Shown here one piece after another: positions 45,690 through 54,542 of a stretch of DNA of 64,000 nucleotides. The DNA comes from Pirellulales bacterium (lineage in GTDB: Bacteria > Planctomycetota > Planctomycetia > Pirellulales > JACPPG01), in contig DASYDW010000150.1 of the NCBI GenBank assembly GCA_036499395.1, forward strand, positions 1 to 64,000. The letters are read 5' to 3'. Below the pieces are notes generated by a model. The model had not been told where the DNA came from. It did not search any database and worked only from the letters and a program-made list of their open reading frames with translations. Both the position numbers and the translations under genes were made by a program. Each line of letters begins with the position of its first letter. The stretch's first letter is position 1.

Positions 45690-46931
45690 TTACTTTTCGG
45701 CCAACACCTTTTCCAAAAGCGCAATTCCAGCCTCGTTCGGCGCCCATTTCGACGACACGACGGTTCCGCGGCGGTCGATCAAGATGCAAGTGGGATAACC
45801 CACGATGCCGTACGCTGCCGCCGCCGCGCTGCGCGCGTCATAGTCGATCCCTTCGCCGTACGGCGTTCGATTGCCGCGAACCAGCGCTACGCGAAAAGGA
45901 AGGTCGCGCCCCTTCCACAGCTTCTGGCGCGTCGACGTCAGGCGCGCGTCGAGTCGTTCGACCGTGTCGACCGGTTCTTCTTCGTCGTTGCCAAGATCCG
46001 TATGCACACCGATGATCGTCAGTCCTTGATCATGGTACTTGTCGTGTGCCGCGAAGAGCTTGGGCATGTCAACAACGCAGGCGCCGCACCAATATCCCCA
46101 GAAATCGAGCACGACCACTTGTCCACGCAGCTCGGACAATTTGACGGCAGGCCCGTTCTTCCAAGCCACGACGTCAGGAAGATCCGGCGCGGTTTGACCT
46201 TCCAGCAACGTCGCCTGCGTTACGGGCAGATTGAACGTCGCCAGTTGCTGAACATCAGATTGCGACGTAACCACGAACGTCTTTTCGACAAAATGCGTCA
46301 GGCCGGCCTTCGCCTGCAGCTTGTATTCCCCTGGCGGTAGCGCAAGCCGAAATTCGGGTTCGGCGAACGCGATAGCGATGGCGAACTTCTTGCCGACAAA
46401 AAAATCGATCTCGACCAGTCCGGCCCGCCCCTCGCGCGCCAAGTCGCGCCCCAGTGCCGTTAGTTCTTCGCACGTCCAGTGGCCAACGACCTCGCGCTCT
46501 GGGACGAGCGTCATGCGTATCGGCCGGTCGACCTTTTCCGAATCGACGGTGGCGATCGCCATCAGCTTTCGCCGTTCATGTCGCGCCACGATCGCAAAGG
46601 CATGTTCCTGCGCGGACAGCTCAGGAAATGTTGCCACGCCAGCTTCGTTCGACCGCTGATGGTTCCCATATTCCCATTCCGTACCGTCGCGCTTCGCGGC
46701 AATGCGCGATGTCTCTCCCAGCGAGGCCGGATAGCCTACGTCAGCCCCTTCGATCGGTTTCCCCTCGCTATCGACCAGTACGACCGAAACCGAGCTTCGT
46801 TTCTCCTTGGCGTTCTGCGCTGGCTCGTCGCCGCGCCCGGCGTTGGCGCAGATCAGCGCAAGCACCAGGCTTAGGGCAAGACGTTGCGAATGACGGACGG
46901 TCGCATTACCAGACGTCACGTGGCACCTCAT
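45690..46931 (-). CDS. Exported TlpA-like redoxin
   Basis: A 413-residue protein with a signal peptide (LALSLVLALICANAG). The N-terminal 230 residues carry carboxypeptidase-regulatory-like beta domains (VSVVLVDSEGKPIEGADVG; FRLALPPGEYKLQAKAG). The C-terminal part is a thioredoxin fold with the WCGAC active site in VLDFWGYWCGACVVDMPKLF and the cis-Pro segment GIVGYPTCILID. It should act as a thiol-disulfide reductant outside the cytoplasm. Its start overlaps the PSD1 stop by four bases, so it may service the haem-binding cysteines of that protein. Confidence 0.9.
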   Translation of the reverse strand: MRCHVTSGNATVRHSQRLALSLVLALICANAGRGDEPAQNAKEKRSSVSVVLVDSEGKPIEGADVGYPASLGETSRIAAKRDGTEWEYGNHQRSNEAGVATFPELSAQEHAFAIVARHERRKLMAIATVDSEKVDRPIRMTLVPEREVVGHWTCEELTALGRDLAREGRAGLVEIDFFVGKKFAIAIAFAEPEFRLALPPGEYKLQAKAGLTHFVEKTFVVTSQSDVQQLATFNLPVTQATLLEGQTAPDLPDVVAWKNGPAVKLSELRGQVVVLDFWGYWCGACVVDMPKLFAAHDKYHDQGLTIIGVHTDLGNDEEEPVDTVERLDARLTSTRQKLWKGRDLPFRVALVRGNRTPYGEGIDYDARSAAAAAYGIVGYPTCILIDRRGTVVSSKWAPNEAGIALLEKVLAEK

Positions 46932-49900
46932 CCCTTGGTCACCGTTTCGTCCAAATTCAGGATCATGCTGGCCACCATTGTCCAGGCGGCCAACTCGGCC
47001 GCGTCGAGCTTGTCGTTACGCGCCGCTTCGCCGACAGACAGCAGCTTCTGCGCGGCGTCCGCGTTCGCGCGATAGCTCGCCAGTTGTTCTTCGTAAACCC
47101 GGCGCAACACGCCGATTTCCCCCTCGCTGGGCCGGCGGGCCGTGGCCAGCCGGAAGGCGAACGCGATCCGCTCTTCGAGCGATTGCGGCGCTTCGGTCAT
47201 GATCCGCTCGGCCAGCTTGCGAGACGCCTCGACGTAGGTTGGGTCATTCAACAGCACCAATGCCTGTAGCGGCGTGTTCGTTGTCGCCCGGCGGACGGTA
47301 CACGTCTCGCGGTCGGGCGCGTCGAAGGTGATCAAGGTTGGCGGCGGCGATGTCCGCTTCCAGAAGGTGTACATCGTCCGCCGATACAGCTCCGGCCCGT
47401 GGCTTTGCGTGTAAGTCTGCGCTGTCCAGTTCTTGCCATCGGCGCGGAAGGCCAGCTCTTCCCACAAGCCGGGCGGCTGATAGGGCGAGACGCTGGCCCC
47501 GCCAATCTGATCGTTCAATAGTCCGCTCACGGCCAGTGCCTGATCGCGAATGAACTCGGCAATCAAACGAGCGCGCGGCGCCCGACCTAGCAGTCGATTA
47601 TCCGGATCGCGCGCCGCCAGATCCGGCCGCGCATGTGAGCTTTGCCGATACGTCGCCGAGGTTACAATCAACCGGCAAAGGGCCTTCACATCCCACGGTC
47701 CTGCGTCAGGCGCACCTGACGAGGCCGTATCCGTCAAAGAAACCGACCCGTCGCGGAACTGCGCCGCCAGCCAATCCATCAGTTCGGGATGACTGGGCTG
47801 CTCGCCTTGCGAACCAAAATCCTCGGCCGTCTTGACCAGCCCGGTGCCGAAGAACAATTGCCAATATCGGTTCACCGCCACGCGCGGCACCAGCGGATGC
47901 GAACGATCAACCAGCCAGCGAGCCAATCCCAACCGGTTCGCCGGTGCCCCAGAGGGCAGCGGTGGCAAGGCGGCCGGCACGCCGGGCGTGACTTGTTCGC
48001 CGCGCTTGTCGTACTGCCCGCGCTCGAGCATGAATGTATCGCGAGGCTTTTCCATCTCTTGCATGACCATCGAGCTGGGGATGGCCTTTTCGAGCTGTAC
48101 GTGGCTCTTCTTGGCGGCGGTCAGTTGCTCCTTCATTTCGCGCACCTGCGGCGAAACATTGTCGCGATAGTGGGTACGCAGCTCGTTACGCTGCGCGTCA
48201 CTCCGTTCGGCCGCTGGCGTGGCGAGAATCTTCGCGACCCCCTCGGGCAAGGCCGAGGGTTCGCGCGGATCCACCGCATCGGTCAGCGAGATACGCAGCC
48301 GCCCGATCTGATGCTGTGCGAATTGCGATTGGAACAGCAGTCGCACGACCAGCTTCGCGCCCGGCTTCAATTCGACAGGTTGCCCGAGCGCGAATGTCGC
48401 CGCGTGCGGCTTCCCCATCTCGGGATGCAGCGCCCAGCCGGTCTCTGGCTTGTCGTCGATCGCGCCGGTGACGTCGAAATCCTTCTGGCTGAAATCGGCC
48501 CAAGCGCTGCCGAGTGGCACCGGTTGCGGCGCCGCATTGGCGGATTCGACGCTGGTCACAACTTGCGTCAGCACCAGGTTGCCATTGCCGGAACGTCCCG
48601 GCCCGCGTTCCGACAGACTGTCATCGGGCAAGGCTTCGACGCGAATCGCCGTGAGCGGGGCCGTTCGTCCAGACTCTGTGCTGGCCAGTGCGGCACTGTC
48701 GATCGTGATGGTGTAAACATCATTCGCCGGGTTCGCGCCGGTCGCCAGGAGTGAGCCATCGTCCAGCCGCGTGAATGTCGCGCCCCCTTCGGCCGTGATC
48801 GATTCCGGGGTCGCCGTGCGCCACTGGGGAACCGCGCGGTTCGCCTGGCTGGCTTCCCACGCCAATTGCGCTTCATCAATCTCGGCGACCGGGCCAGAGA
48901 TTTGCTGTTCCAGTCGAGCAATCGTCGCCCCCAGCTCATCGAGCTGATGTTGCTGTTCGGGGCTGGGCAGTTTCAAAAACGGCGGCGAGTTGCCAGTCTG
49001 CCCGTCGAGTCCCTTTTCCGGAACGTTGTTGAAGAACGCGTACAGCCGGTAGTAATCCTTCTGCGTGATCGGGTCGAACTTGTGGTCGTGGCACTGGCTG
49101 CACCCGACCGACAATCCCAACCACACGGTGCCGGTCGTGTTAACGCGATCGACGATATACGCCGTGTGATATTCCTCGGGGATCGCACCCCCTTCGAAGT
49201 TAATCATGTGGTTGCGGTTGAATCCGCTGGCGATCTTTTGCGATATCGTGGCTCCTTCCAGCAAATCTCCGGCGACTTGCTCGATCGTGAACCGGTCGAA
49301 CGGCACGTTCTGATTGAACGAATCGATCACCCACTCGCGCCAACGAGTCATGTCGCGGCCGTTGTCGATGTGATAGCCGTTGGTGTCGGCGAACCGAGCC
49401 GCATCCAACCAGTCAAGCGCCAGCCGCTCGCCGAAGTGGGGTGAAGTCAGCAACCGATCGACGACCTTCTCGTACGCGTCGGCGCTGTTATCCAGCATGA
49501 ACGCATCGACCTCGGCCGGCGTTGGCGGCAGACCAGTCAGGTCGAGCGTCACGCGCCGCAGCAGCGTGGCCCGATCCGCCTCGGGCGAAGGGAGCAGGCC
49601 TTCACGTTCCAGCCGGGCAAGCACAAAGTTGTCGATCGCATTGCGCGGCCACGCCGTGTGCTGCACCGTTGGCAGCTCAGGACGCTCAGGCACGATGAAT
49701 GACCAATGCGGCTGATACTCGGCCCCCTCGGCCACCCAGCGGCGCAGCGTCTCGCGCTCGCGCTGGCTCAATTGCTTGTGGCTCGCCGGCGGCGGCATCA
49801 GCGCCGCTTCGTCCGTGGCGAAGATTCGCGCGACCAGTTCGCTTTCGTCCGGCTTCCCCGGCACGATTGCCAGCGCCCCGGTCGCTGTCGGCTTGCGGGC

Positions 49901-50119
49901 TTCCTCGGAAATATCAAGTCGCAACTCGGCCTGCCGTTCGCGCGCGTCAGGCCCATGACACTTGAAGCAGTTGTTCGACAAGATCGGACGAACGTCATGG
50001 TTGTAACTAACCCGCGGCTGTGGCGGCGTGTCAGGCGCGCCCGGCGAAGTTTCCTCAGCCCAAACAGGCACCCCGAGCGCCAAGACCACCAGCGCAAAAG
50101 CTGTCGTCGCTACAAACAT
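46928..50119 (-). CDS. PSD1-type planctomycete cytochrome c protein (DUF1549/DUF1553)
   Basis: A 1063-residue exported protein. A signal peptide (FVATTAFALVVLALGVPVWA) opens it. A cytochrome c domain with C-F-K-C-H (NNCFKCHGPDARERQ) comes first, then DUF1549 (WPRNAIDNFVLARLEREGLL, ATLLRRVTLDLTGLPPTPAE), a carbohydrate-binding-like middle, and DUF1553 (LARWLVDRSHPLVPRVAVNR; TPLQALVLLNDPTYVEASR). The ATG at 50119 was chosen because longer frames translate the intergenic REP-like copy E. The module is thought to pass electrons during polymer attack, which remains inference. First gene of the operon. Confidence 0.93.
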   Translation of the reverse strand: MFVATTAFALVVLALGVPVWAEETSPGAPDTPPQPRVSYNHDVRPILSNNCFKCHGPDARERQAELRLDISEEARKPTATGALAIVPGKPDESELVARIFATDEAALMPPPASHKQLSQRERETLRRWVAEGAEYQPHWSFIVPERPELPTVQHTAWPRNAIDNFVLARLEREGLLPSPEADRATLLRRVTLDLTGLPPTPAEVDAFMLDNSADAYEKVVDRLLTSPHFGERLALDWLDAARFADTNGYHIDNGRDMTRWREWVIDSFNQNVPFDRFTIEQVAGDLLEGATISQKIASGFNRNHMINFEGGAIPEEYHTAYIVDRVNTTGTVWLGLSVGCSQCHDHKFDPITQKDYYRLYAFFNNVPEKGLDGQTGNSPPFLKLPSPEQQHQLDELGATIARLEQQISGPVAEIDEAQLAWEASQANRAVPQWRTATPESITAEGGATFTRLDDGSLLATGANPANDVYTITIDSAALASTESGRTAPLTAIRVEALPDDSLSERGPGRSGNGNLVLTQVVTSVESANAAPQPVPLGSAWADFSQKDFDVTGAIDDKPETGWALHPEMGKPHAATFALGQPVELKPGAKLVVRLLFQSQFAQHQIGRLRISLTDAVDPREPSALPEGVAKILATPAAERSDAQRNELRTHYRDNVSPQVREMKEQLTAAKKSHVQLEKAIPSSMVMQEMEKPRDTFMLERGQYDKRGEQVTPGVPAALPPLPSGAPANRLGLARWLVDRSHPLVPRVAVNRYWQLFFGTGLVKTAEDFGSQGEQPSHPELMDWLAAQFRDGSVSLTDTASSGAPDAGPWDVKALCRLIVTSATYRQSSHARPDLAARDPDNRLLGRAPRARLIAEFIRDQALAVSGLLNDQIGGASVSPYQPPGLWEELAFRADGKNWTAQTYTQSHGPELYRRTMYTFWKRTSPPPTLITFDAPDRETCTVRRATTNTPLQALVLLNDPTYVEASRKLAERIMTEAPQSLEERIAFAFRLATARRPSEGEIGVLRRVYEEQLASYRANADAAQKLLSVGEAARNDKLDAAELAAWTMVASMILNLDETVTKG

Positions 50120-50440
50120 TGGCGTTCTTACAGATGCTCTCCCTTCAGAGGAGAACGGCCCCGTCAAAACCCCTCTCCCCTCAGGGGAGAGGGCAGGGTG
50201 AGGGGTGAACGGCAGCCGCAACAGCCGGCCGAGCGTTTGCAAATGAGCGCAATTCAAAAAATGCATTCGTAGAGAACCTATAAGACTCCGGACAGGCGGG
50301 ATATTCACGGAGCGTGTCACAGTCGGCTCGCAAGCCGACCTGGGGGGCACCGACCCCGGGCGGGGCCTACCCCCAGTTTACCCGTCCGACAGGGGCAAAC
50401 TCAACAAGCAGGCAGGAAAGAATGCCGGTCAATTGCAGCG
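50120..50440. other. Gap upstream of the PSD1 operon
   Basis: About 320 bases. It holds REP-like copy E and should hold the promoter of the leftward PSD1 operon. Nothing else stands out. Confidence 0.35.
50170..50205 (+). repeat. REP-like hairpin repeat, copy E
   Basis: Begins CCCCTCTCCCCTCAGGGGAG and ends AGGGCAGGGTGAGGGG. It lies 51 bases upstream of the PSD1 start, inside the leader region. Confidence 0.75.
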
Positions 50441-50899
50441 TTAGAGGGCACCGCCGTTTTCGATTTTCGCAGAAACCTGCAGCCCGCTGGTCACTATCTC
50501 ATTGACAGCTTGCACAAGTTCGTCGGACGGTGAAATCTGATTTTTATGCGTCAGTCTCTGCCAAAGACTGCCCCGCGTCTTGATGATAATTCTCCATTCA
50601 CCCAGGTTGCCGCGAGGTGCTGCGGTCGAAAGGCTTGGCGGGGTCAGGAATGCCTCGTTGGGCTGCGTCACTCCAATGGCAACAAACCAACGGCGCTCTC
50701 CGTTGGCGACTTGAAGATACCAGCCCCAATCTTCTTGCCCAGGTTCGTCAACATCGTACCCGCGCGGTAGCAACTTCTGCGCTAACCAAGCAGCCAAATC
50801 ATCGCCATAACAACAGGCATTGATGTAGTGCGACATGGGTTGCGAACAGTTGAATCGATCGGTCACGAAAACAACGTGAATTTCGCCGGTGTTCGCCAT
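50441..50899 (-). CDS. Hypothetical protein
   Basis: A 152-residue soluble protein with no signal peptide. It contains several Trp-rich beta segments (DWGWYLQVANGERRWFVAIG) and a helical C-terminus (DELVQAVNEIVTSGL). No family was recognised; the layout suggests a compact alpha/beta domain. It lies 19 bases downstream of the small membrane-protein gene in the same direction, so the two may be co-expressed. Confidence 0.6.
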   Translation of the reverse strand: MANTGEIHVVFVTDRFNCSQPMSHYINACCYGDDLAAWLAQKLLPRGYDVDEPGQEDWGWYLQVANGERRWFVAIGVTQPNEAFLTPPSLSTAAPRGNLGEWRIIIKTRGSLWQRLTHKNQISPSDELVQAVNEIVTSGLQVSAKIENGGAL

Positions 50900-50918
50900 G
50901 CGCCATCGCCCGTTCAGG

Positions 50919-51251
50919 TCAGCCGCGAAAACTTCCGCCTTGGACCAGCATGATCCATGTAAGAGCGCTTGCCGCGCTGGCGCAATTCACGAGCGGAAGA
51001 CACGCACAGAGGCATGCCGTTCCGTATTTTTTGGACAAGAGCGTTACCCACGAAGCGATAACGGCACCGCCGCAAATAATCGGAAAGGTCAGCAGACTGT
51101 AGACCAGAACATTGGTAGCGATGTTCTTCTCAGAGCCAGGAGCGTCGAACATCATCACCGAAAATCCTGCGGGAATCATGCCGACCAAGCCCAGCAGTAC
51201 CCAGGCGCACGTCGCAAAAACCACAAATAGCGCGGAGAGTTTCTGCTGCAT
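50919..51251 (-). CDS. Small hypothetical membrane protein
   Basis: A 110-residue protein with three probable membrane helices: about residues 7-29 (LFVVFATCAWVLLGLVGMI), 48-70 (VLVYSLLTFPIICGGAVIA) and 80-102. Three cysteines cluster near residue 82-90. No family was recognised. It precedes the hypothetical gene at 50441 in the same direction. Confidence 0.6.
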   Translation of the reverse strand: MQQKLSALFVVFATCAWVLLGLVGMIPAGFSVMMFDAPGSEKNIATNVLVYSLLTFPIICGGAVIASWVTLLSKKYGTACLCACLPLVNCASAASALTWIMLVQGGSFRG

Positions 51252-51356
51252 CGCAAGGACTCCTACTCTCTATCCCATCGCGCCATGAACGAGCTTTTAG
51301 ACGGGCTTCCTCAACGAATTAATGCCCGAGCACCGAGTGTGGTCCATTAAAACTGG

Positions 51357-52562
51357 CTACTCGTGCGCAAGCAACTTCGCCAGTTTTCGTGCTGAGGTGC
51401 TCAGCGGCACCTCGGCGAGCTCCGCCGGCCGGACCCAGCGCATCTCGGGCGTGGCTTTCGATCGCGCGGCCTTCGAGGCATAGTCCGCCTCGTAACACTC
51501 GAGCGAAATACGAAACCGCGTTACGCTATGGCGAATCGTAGTCAGCAGTTCGCCTGGCCGCACCTTCATGCCCGTGCGTTTAAGCACGCCGTCGATCAAT
51601 TGCCGTTCGACCGGCTGGTCAGCGGCCGATGCCAACGCAAAACGCGGAAAGTCCCACAGTCCGGCCCAGCGCTCGCCCGCTTCGCGTCGTACGATCAAAA
51701 TCTTGTCGCTCCGTCGCACCACCACGGCCGCTTCGCGCACTTCTTCGATCGTCGGGCGGGGGCGAGCGGCAGGAATCGAGTCCGATAATTGATAACGCCA
51801 CGTCGGGCAAAGCGCGGCCAGGGGGCACTCATCGCAGCGTGGATTGCGCGGCGTACAAATCTGGCTCCCCAGTTCCATCACGGCCTGGTTGAAGCGCCCC
51901 GCGTCGCGCGACGGCAACAACTGTTCGGCCGTGTTCCACAACTGGCGCTGCCCGGCCGTGGAATGTGTGTCGCCCGCATAGGCTGTCAGCCGTGCGAACA
52001 GTCGAATCGTGTTGGCTTCCAGAATCGGCTGAGAATCGTCAAAGGCGATCGACAGGATCGCGCCGGCCGTATAGCGGCCGATGCCGGGCAGCGCTCGTAC
52101 CGCGGCCACGTCGCGAGGGAATTCGCCAGCATGCTCCTGGCACACCACGCGGGCCGCGCGGTGCATCTGCCGGGCCCGGCGATAGTACCCGAGCCCCTCC
52201 CACAGTCGCAGCACGTCCTCTTCCGGCGCCTCGGCCAATGCCGTGACCGATGGGAAACGGGCCATGAACCGTTCAAAGTAAGGGACGACCGCCGCGACGA
52301 CCGTCTGCTGCAACATGATCTCGCTGACCCACACTCGATACGCATCGCGCGACCGCCGCCAGGGAAGATCCCGGGCGTGGTCCGAATACCAAGCGAGCAG
52401 CCGCCGGGTGATCGCCGCGCGCACCCGAGACGTCGCCAGCGCACCTACTGCCTCGGCATGAATCTGTTTCACGCTGGGAAGCGCGGGGGGCGATGCCGAG
52501 CGTTTCGCACGGCTCCGCGTGGCCGGCTTCGCTGATGTACGAGATTTCGCGGCACTGGGCAT
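51357..52562 (-). CDS. mutY: A/G-specific adenine glycosylase
   Basis: A 401-residue base-excision repair enzyme that removes adenine opposite 8-oxoguanine. An Ala/Lys/Arg-rich tail of about 45 residues precedes the HhH-GPD fold. LPWR, the catalytic E81 in WVSEIMLQQT, Y164 in LPGIGRYTAGA and the iron-sulfur ligands C236, C243, C246 and C252 are all present. The usual catalytic Asp of the LDGN motif is replaced by E182 (PILEANTIRLFARL), at the same 101-residue distance from E81 as in E. coli. A C-terminal NUDIX-like domain (VVVRRSDKILIVRREAG) reads 8-oxoguanine. Confidence 0.92.
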   Translation of the reverse strand: MPSAAKSRTSAKPATRSRAKRSASPPALPSVKQIHAEAVGALATSRVRAAITRRLLAWYSDHARDLPWRRSRDAYRVWVSEIMLQQTVVAAVVPYFERFMARFPSVTALAEAPEEDVLRLWEGLGYYRRARQMHRAARVVCQEHAGEFPRDVAAVRALPGIGRYTAGAILSIAFDDSQPILEANTIRLFARLTAYAGDTHSTAGQRQLWNTAEQLLPSRDAGRFNQAVMELGSQICTPRNPRCDECPLAALCPTWRYQLSDSIPAARPRPTIEEVREAAVVVRRSDKILIVRREAGERWAGLWDFPRFALASAADQPVERQLIDGVLKRTGMKVRPGELLTTIRHSVTRFRISLECYEADYASKAARSKATPEMRWVRPAELAEVPLSTSARKLAKLLAHE

Positions 52563-52583
52563 CGGAATCCGTTCCCTGAAAGC

Positions 52584-52609
52584 AAAAAGCCGCCCCGTAA
52601 ACCAGCGGC
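52584..52609 (-). terminator. Terminator-like hairpin in the mutY leader
   Basis: GCCGC and GCGGC arms (52605-52609 and 52589-52593) are followed on the minus strand by five T and GCT. The element lies only about 22 bases upstream of the mutY start, where it could act as an attenuator. No leftward gene lies upstream that it could terminate. Confidence 0.4.
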
Positions 52610-52631
52610 GTGTGAACTTTCTGCCGGATAG

Positions 52632-52637
52632 TATAAT
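52632..52637 (+). promoter_or_regulatory. Possible -10 box for the rightward gene at 52703
   Basis: A perfect TATAAT stands 66 bases upstream of the start codon in GC-rich sequence. No strong -35 box was seen at the usual distance. Confidence 0.35.
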
Positions 52638-52702
52638 CGTGGTTCAATAATCGCGTCGAACGGTTCAGGACGCGATGCCCCCATCGAAAGTAGGAACAAT
52701 TC

Positions 52703-53341
52703 TTGTCCGCCAAGCGACGCACCGAACCTGGTTCCCGTTCCGCCCCACGTAGGGCCGAATCCTCAGCGCCGCCATCGCGGCGCGGGTCGTCTCTCGCATT
52801 GCGTGCCGCCGATAAAGCCGGCGAATATGAGCTAGTGCATCCGCCCGCCGCGCGCGCTCGGGCTGAGGATCTGGAAGAAGTTCATCAGATGATCGACGCC
52901 GACGAGATCGAAATCGCCGTCGACGAGCTGCGCTGGCTGCTGACCGGCTGCACGGACTTTCTCGAGGCCCACCAATTGCTCGGCGAATTGGCGCTGGCCG
53001 ACGGCGACGCGCGATTGGCCCGGGCCCATTTCGGCTACGCGTTCGATATCGGGCTCGGCGCGCTGCCGAGCGACGATTGGTCGGGCAAGCTGCCGTTTCG
53101 CCTACCGGGGAATCGCAGCTTTCTCACCGCGGCGAAAGGACTGGCCCACTGCCTGAACGAAATTGGCCAGCCTGACCGCGGCCGTGCGGTGGCGTTGCGG
53201 CTACTCCGTTTCGATCCGAGCGACCCGCTGCGCGTCACGGCATGGATCGCTCAACTTCCGCCTGAGGGGACAGTGCTCACTGTGCTGGACGAGCCAGACG
53301 ACGAGGACGATGACGCCGAGTCGGGATCGTGCGGCGCCTGA
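52703..53341 (+). CDS. Hypothetical TPR-like protein
   Basis: A 212-residue soluble protein. A basic, disordered N-terminus (about 50 residues) is followed by helical pairs like TPR units: FLEAHQLLGELALADGDARL, then LTAAKGLAHCLNEIGQPDRG, then RAVALRLLRFDPSDPLRVT. The C-terminus is strongly acidic (DEPDDEDDD). The TTG start has AGGA at good spacing and no ATG lies close. It probably binds another protein. Its end lies 26 bases before the next small gene, so they may form a pair. Confidence 0.65.
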   Translation: MSAKRRTEPGSRSAPRRAESSAPPSRRGSSLALRAADKAGEYELVHPPAARARAEDLEEVHQMIDADEIEIAVDELRWLLTGCTDFLEAHQLLGELALADGDARLARAHFGYAFDIGLGALPSDDWSGKLPFRLPGNRSFLTAAKGLAHCLNEIGQPDRGRAVALRLLRFDPSDPLRVTAWIAQLPPEGTVLTVLDEPDDEDDDAESGSCGA

Positions 53342-53367
53342 CACTTGTCATCCCGGGTTACTTGTTC

Positions 53368-53658
53368 ATGACTTGCGAGCATCTGCGAGCGCTGGAAGAG
53401 ACAATCCTGGACGCGGGCATTCGCGAGACGTTTCGCGGCGCGGCATGGTCGAGTAACTGCCGCGAGTGGGTCTGCTTCGACTGCTGGTTCGATCTTGCCG
53501 CGATTCGTCGACGCCACCAGCTACCATTATGCGTGACTGATCACGAACATCGTGGCACGCATGACGGATCCGAGCGCGGACTCGTCTGCCAGGAATGCCA
53601 TGACGCGCTGATGGGCGGCTATGAGCAGCTACCCGGTCAAACGATCTTCGCCGGCTGA
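53368..53658 (+). CDS. Small Cys-rich hypothetical protein
   Basis: A 96-residue protein with two Cys pairs, C-F-D-C in WVCFDCWFDL and C-Q-E-C in VCQECHDALMGG, plus several His, which could bind zinc. It begins MTCEHLRALEETILDAGIRE. An in-frame GTG at 53329 would overlap the upstream gene by 13 bases and cannot be excluded. No family was recognised. It follows the TPR-like gene closely in the same direction. Confidence 0.6.
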   Translation: MTCEHLRALEETILDAGIRETFRGAAWSSNCREWVCFDCWFDLAAIRRRHQLPLCVTDHEHRGTHDGSERGLVCQECHDALMGGYEQLPGQTIFAG

Positions 53659-53747
53659 GCGATTCAATTTGCTGGTTGATCGCCTGACCTGCTCGTCGCT
53701 CACCGCACCTTCTCGTCGCCCAGTGCAAACGCCGAGCGTAGCGTTCG

Positions 53748-54482
53748 CTACTGCTTCATCAGCTCGACGCAGATACCGCCGGCCCGGAATACCTTGTGCA
53801 TGCGCGAAAACCAGAGTTCCTGGTTCAGCGAGAGCCCCAGATCCTGGCAGGTCCGGTACAGATCCTGGCGGTTGTACGTCCGGCAGCACCAGATGCGGCT
53901 CGTCCACGCGCCCGAGAAACTGTCTTCGGTCGTCAACAGCAGCATGCGCGAACCTGGCCGCATCACGCGGGCCAATTCCGAAAGCCCGCTGCGTGCGTCG
54001 GGAAGATGCTCGAGCACGTAGCCGCACGTGACGCAATCGAACGATCCATCAGCGAACGGCAGCCGCGACAGATCGGCGACCAGGTGCCGTGGCACATCGC
54101 TCTTCAGTCGATTCCTGGCGCGCCGTAGCATTTCGAACGACAGGTCGAAGCAGGTCAACCCGGCATCCAGGTCGGCATACTTCAGTAGGTGCTTGGCGAT
54201 TTGTCCGGCGCCGCTTCCCACGTCCAGGATTCGCTTCGCGCCGCGCAGATCGAACTTGCGCTCGCGCAGCAAGCGATCGCCGAGTGCCATGTGCCCTGAC
54301 AGCAAGCTGGCCGTGGCTAAGAACGCCCCTTGCGGCCCGTCGTAGACGTCGCGGACCTTGTCCCGATACTCCTCGTAGCTGACGCGCCGGATCAGATCGT
54401 TTTCCACGATCTTGTTGAGCACCTTCGTGCGCGGTCGCGCGGAGTGCTTCTTCTTCCGACGGCGCAAAGTGTCTGGCAGCAT
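53748..54482 (-). CDS. Class I SAM-dependent methyltransferase
   Basis: A 244-residue methyltransferase. Motif I is ILDVGSGAGQIAKHLLKY near residue 85, the acidic loop is CFDLSFEML, and motif IV/post region reads LPFADGSFDCVTCGYVLEHL, as in the UbiE/Methyltransf_11 group. The N-terminus is very basic (LRRRKKKHSARPRTK). The ATG at 54482 has GGGGAA upstream. The substrate is unknown; the WSRMHKVFRAGGI end is not diagnostic. It lies 60 bases from the end of the BatA-like gene in the same direction. Confidence 0.85.
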   Translation of the reverse strand: MLPDTLRRRKKKHSARPRTKVLNKIVENDLIRRVSYEEYRDKVRDVYDGPQGAFLATASLLSGHMALGDRLLRERKFDLRGAKRILDVGSGAGQIAKHLLKYADLDAGLTCFDLSFEMLRRARNRLKSDVPRHLVADLSRLPFADGSFDCVTCGYVLEHLPDARSGLSELARVMRPGSRMLLLTTEDSFSGAWTSRIWCCRTYNRQDLYRTCQDLGLSLNQELWFSRMHKVFRAGGICVELMKQ

Positions 54483-54542
54483 GCAATTTCCCCGAGGAGA
54501 GAGCCCGAGCAGACCAGGCACGGGCAATAGGCAGGCAAGACG

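Noticed and set aside
47789-48754. 321-residue plus-strand frame inside the PSD1 gene
   Set aside because: Antisense shadow of a strongly conserved gene; composition is Arg- and Gly-rich without domains.
50120-50350. N-terminal extension of the PSD1 protein
   Set aside because: It translates the REP-like repeat and hides the signal peptide that starts at 50119.
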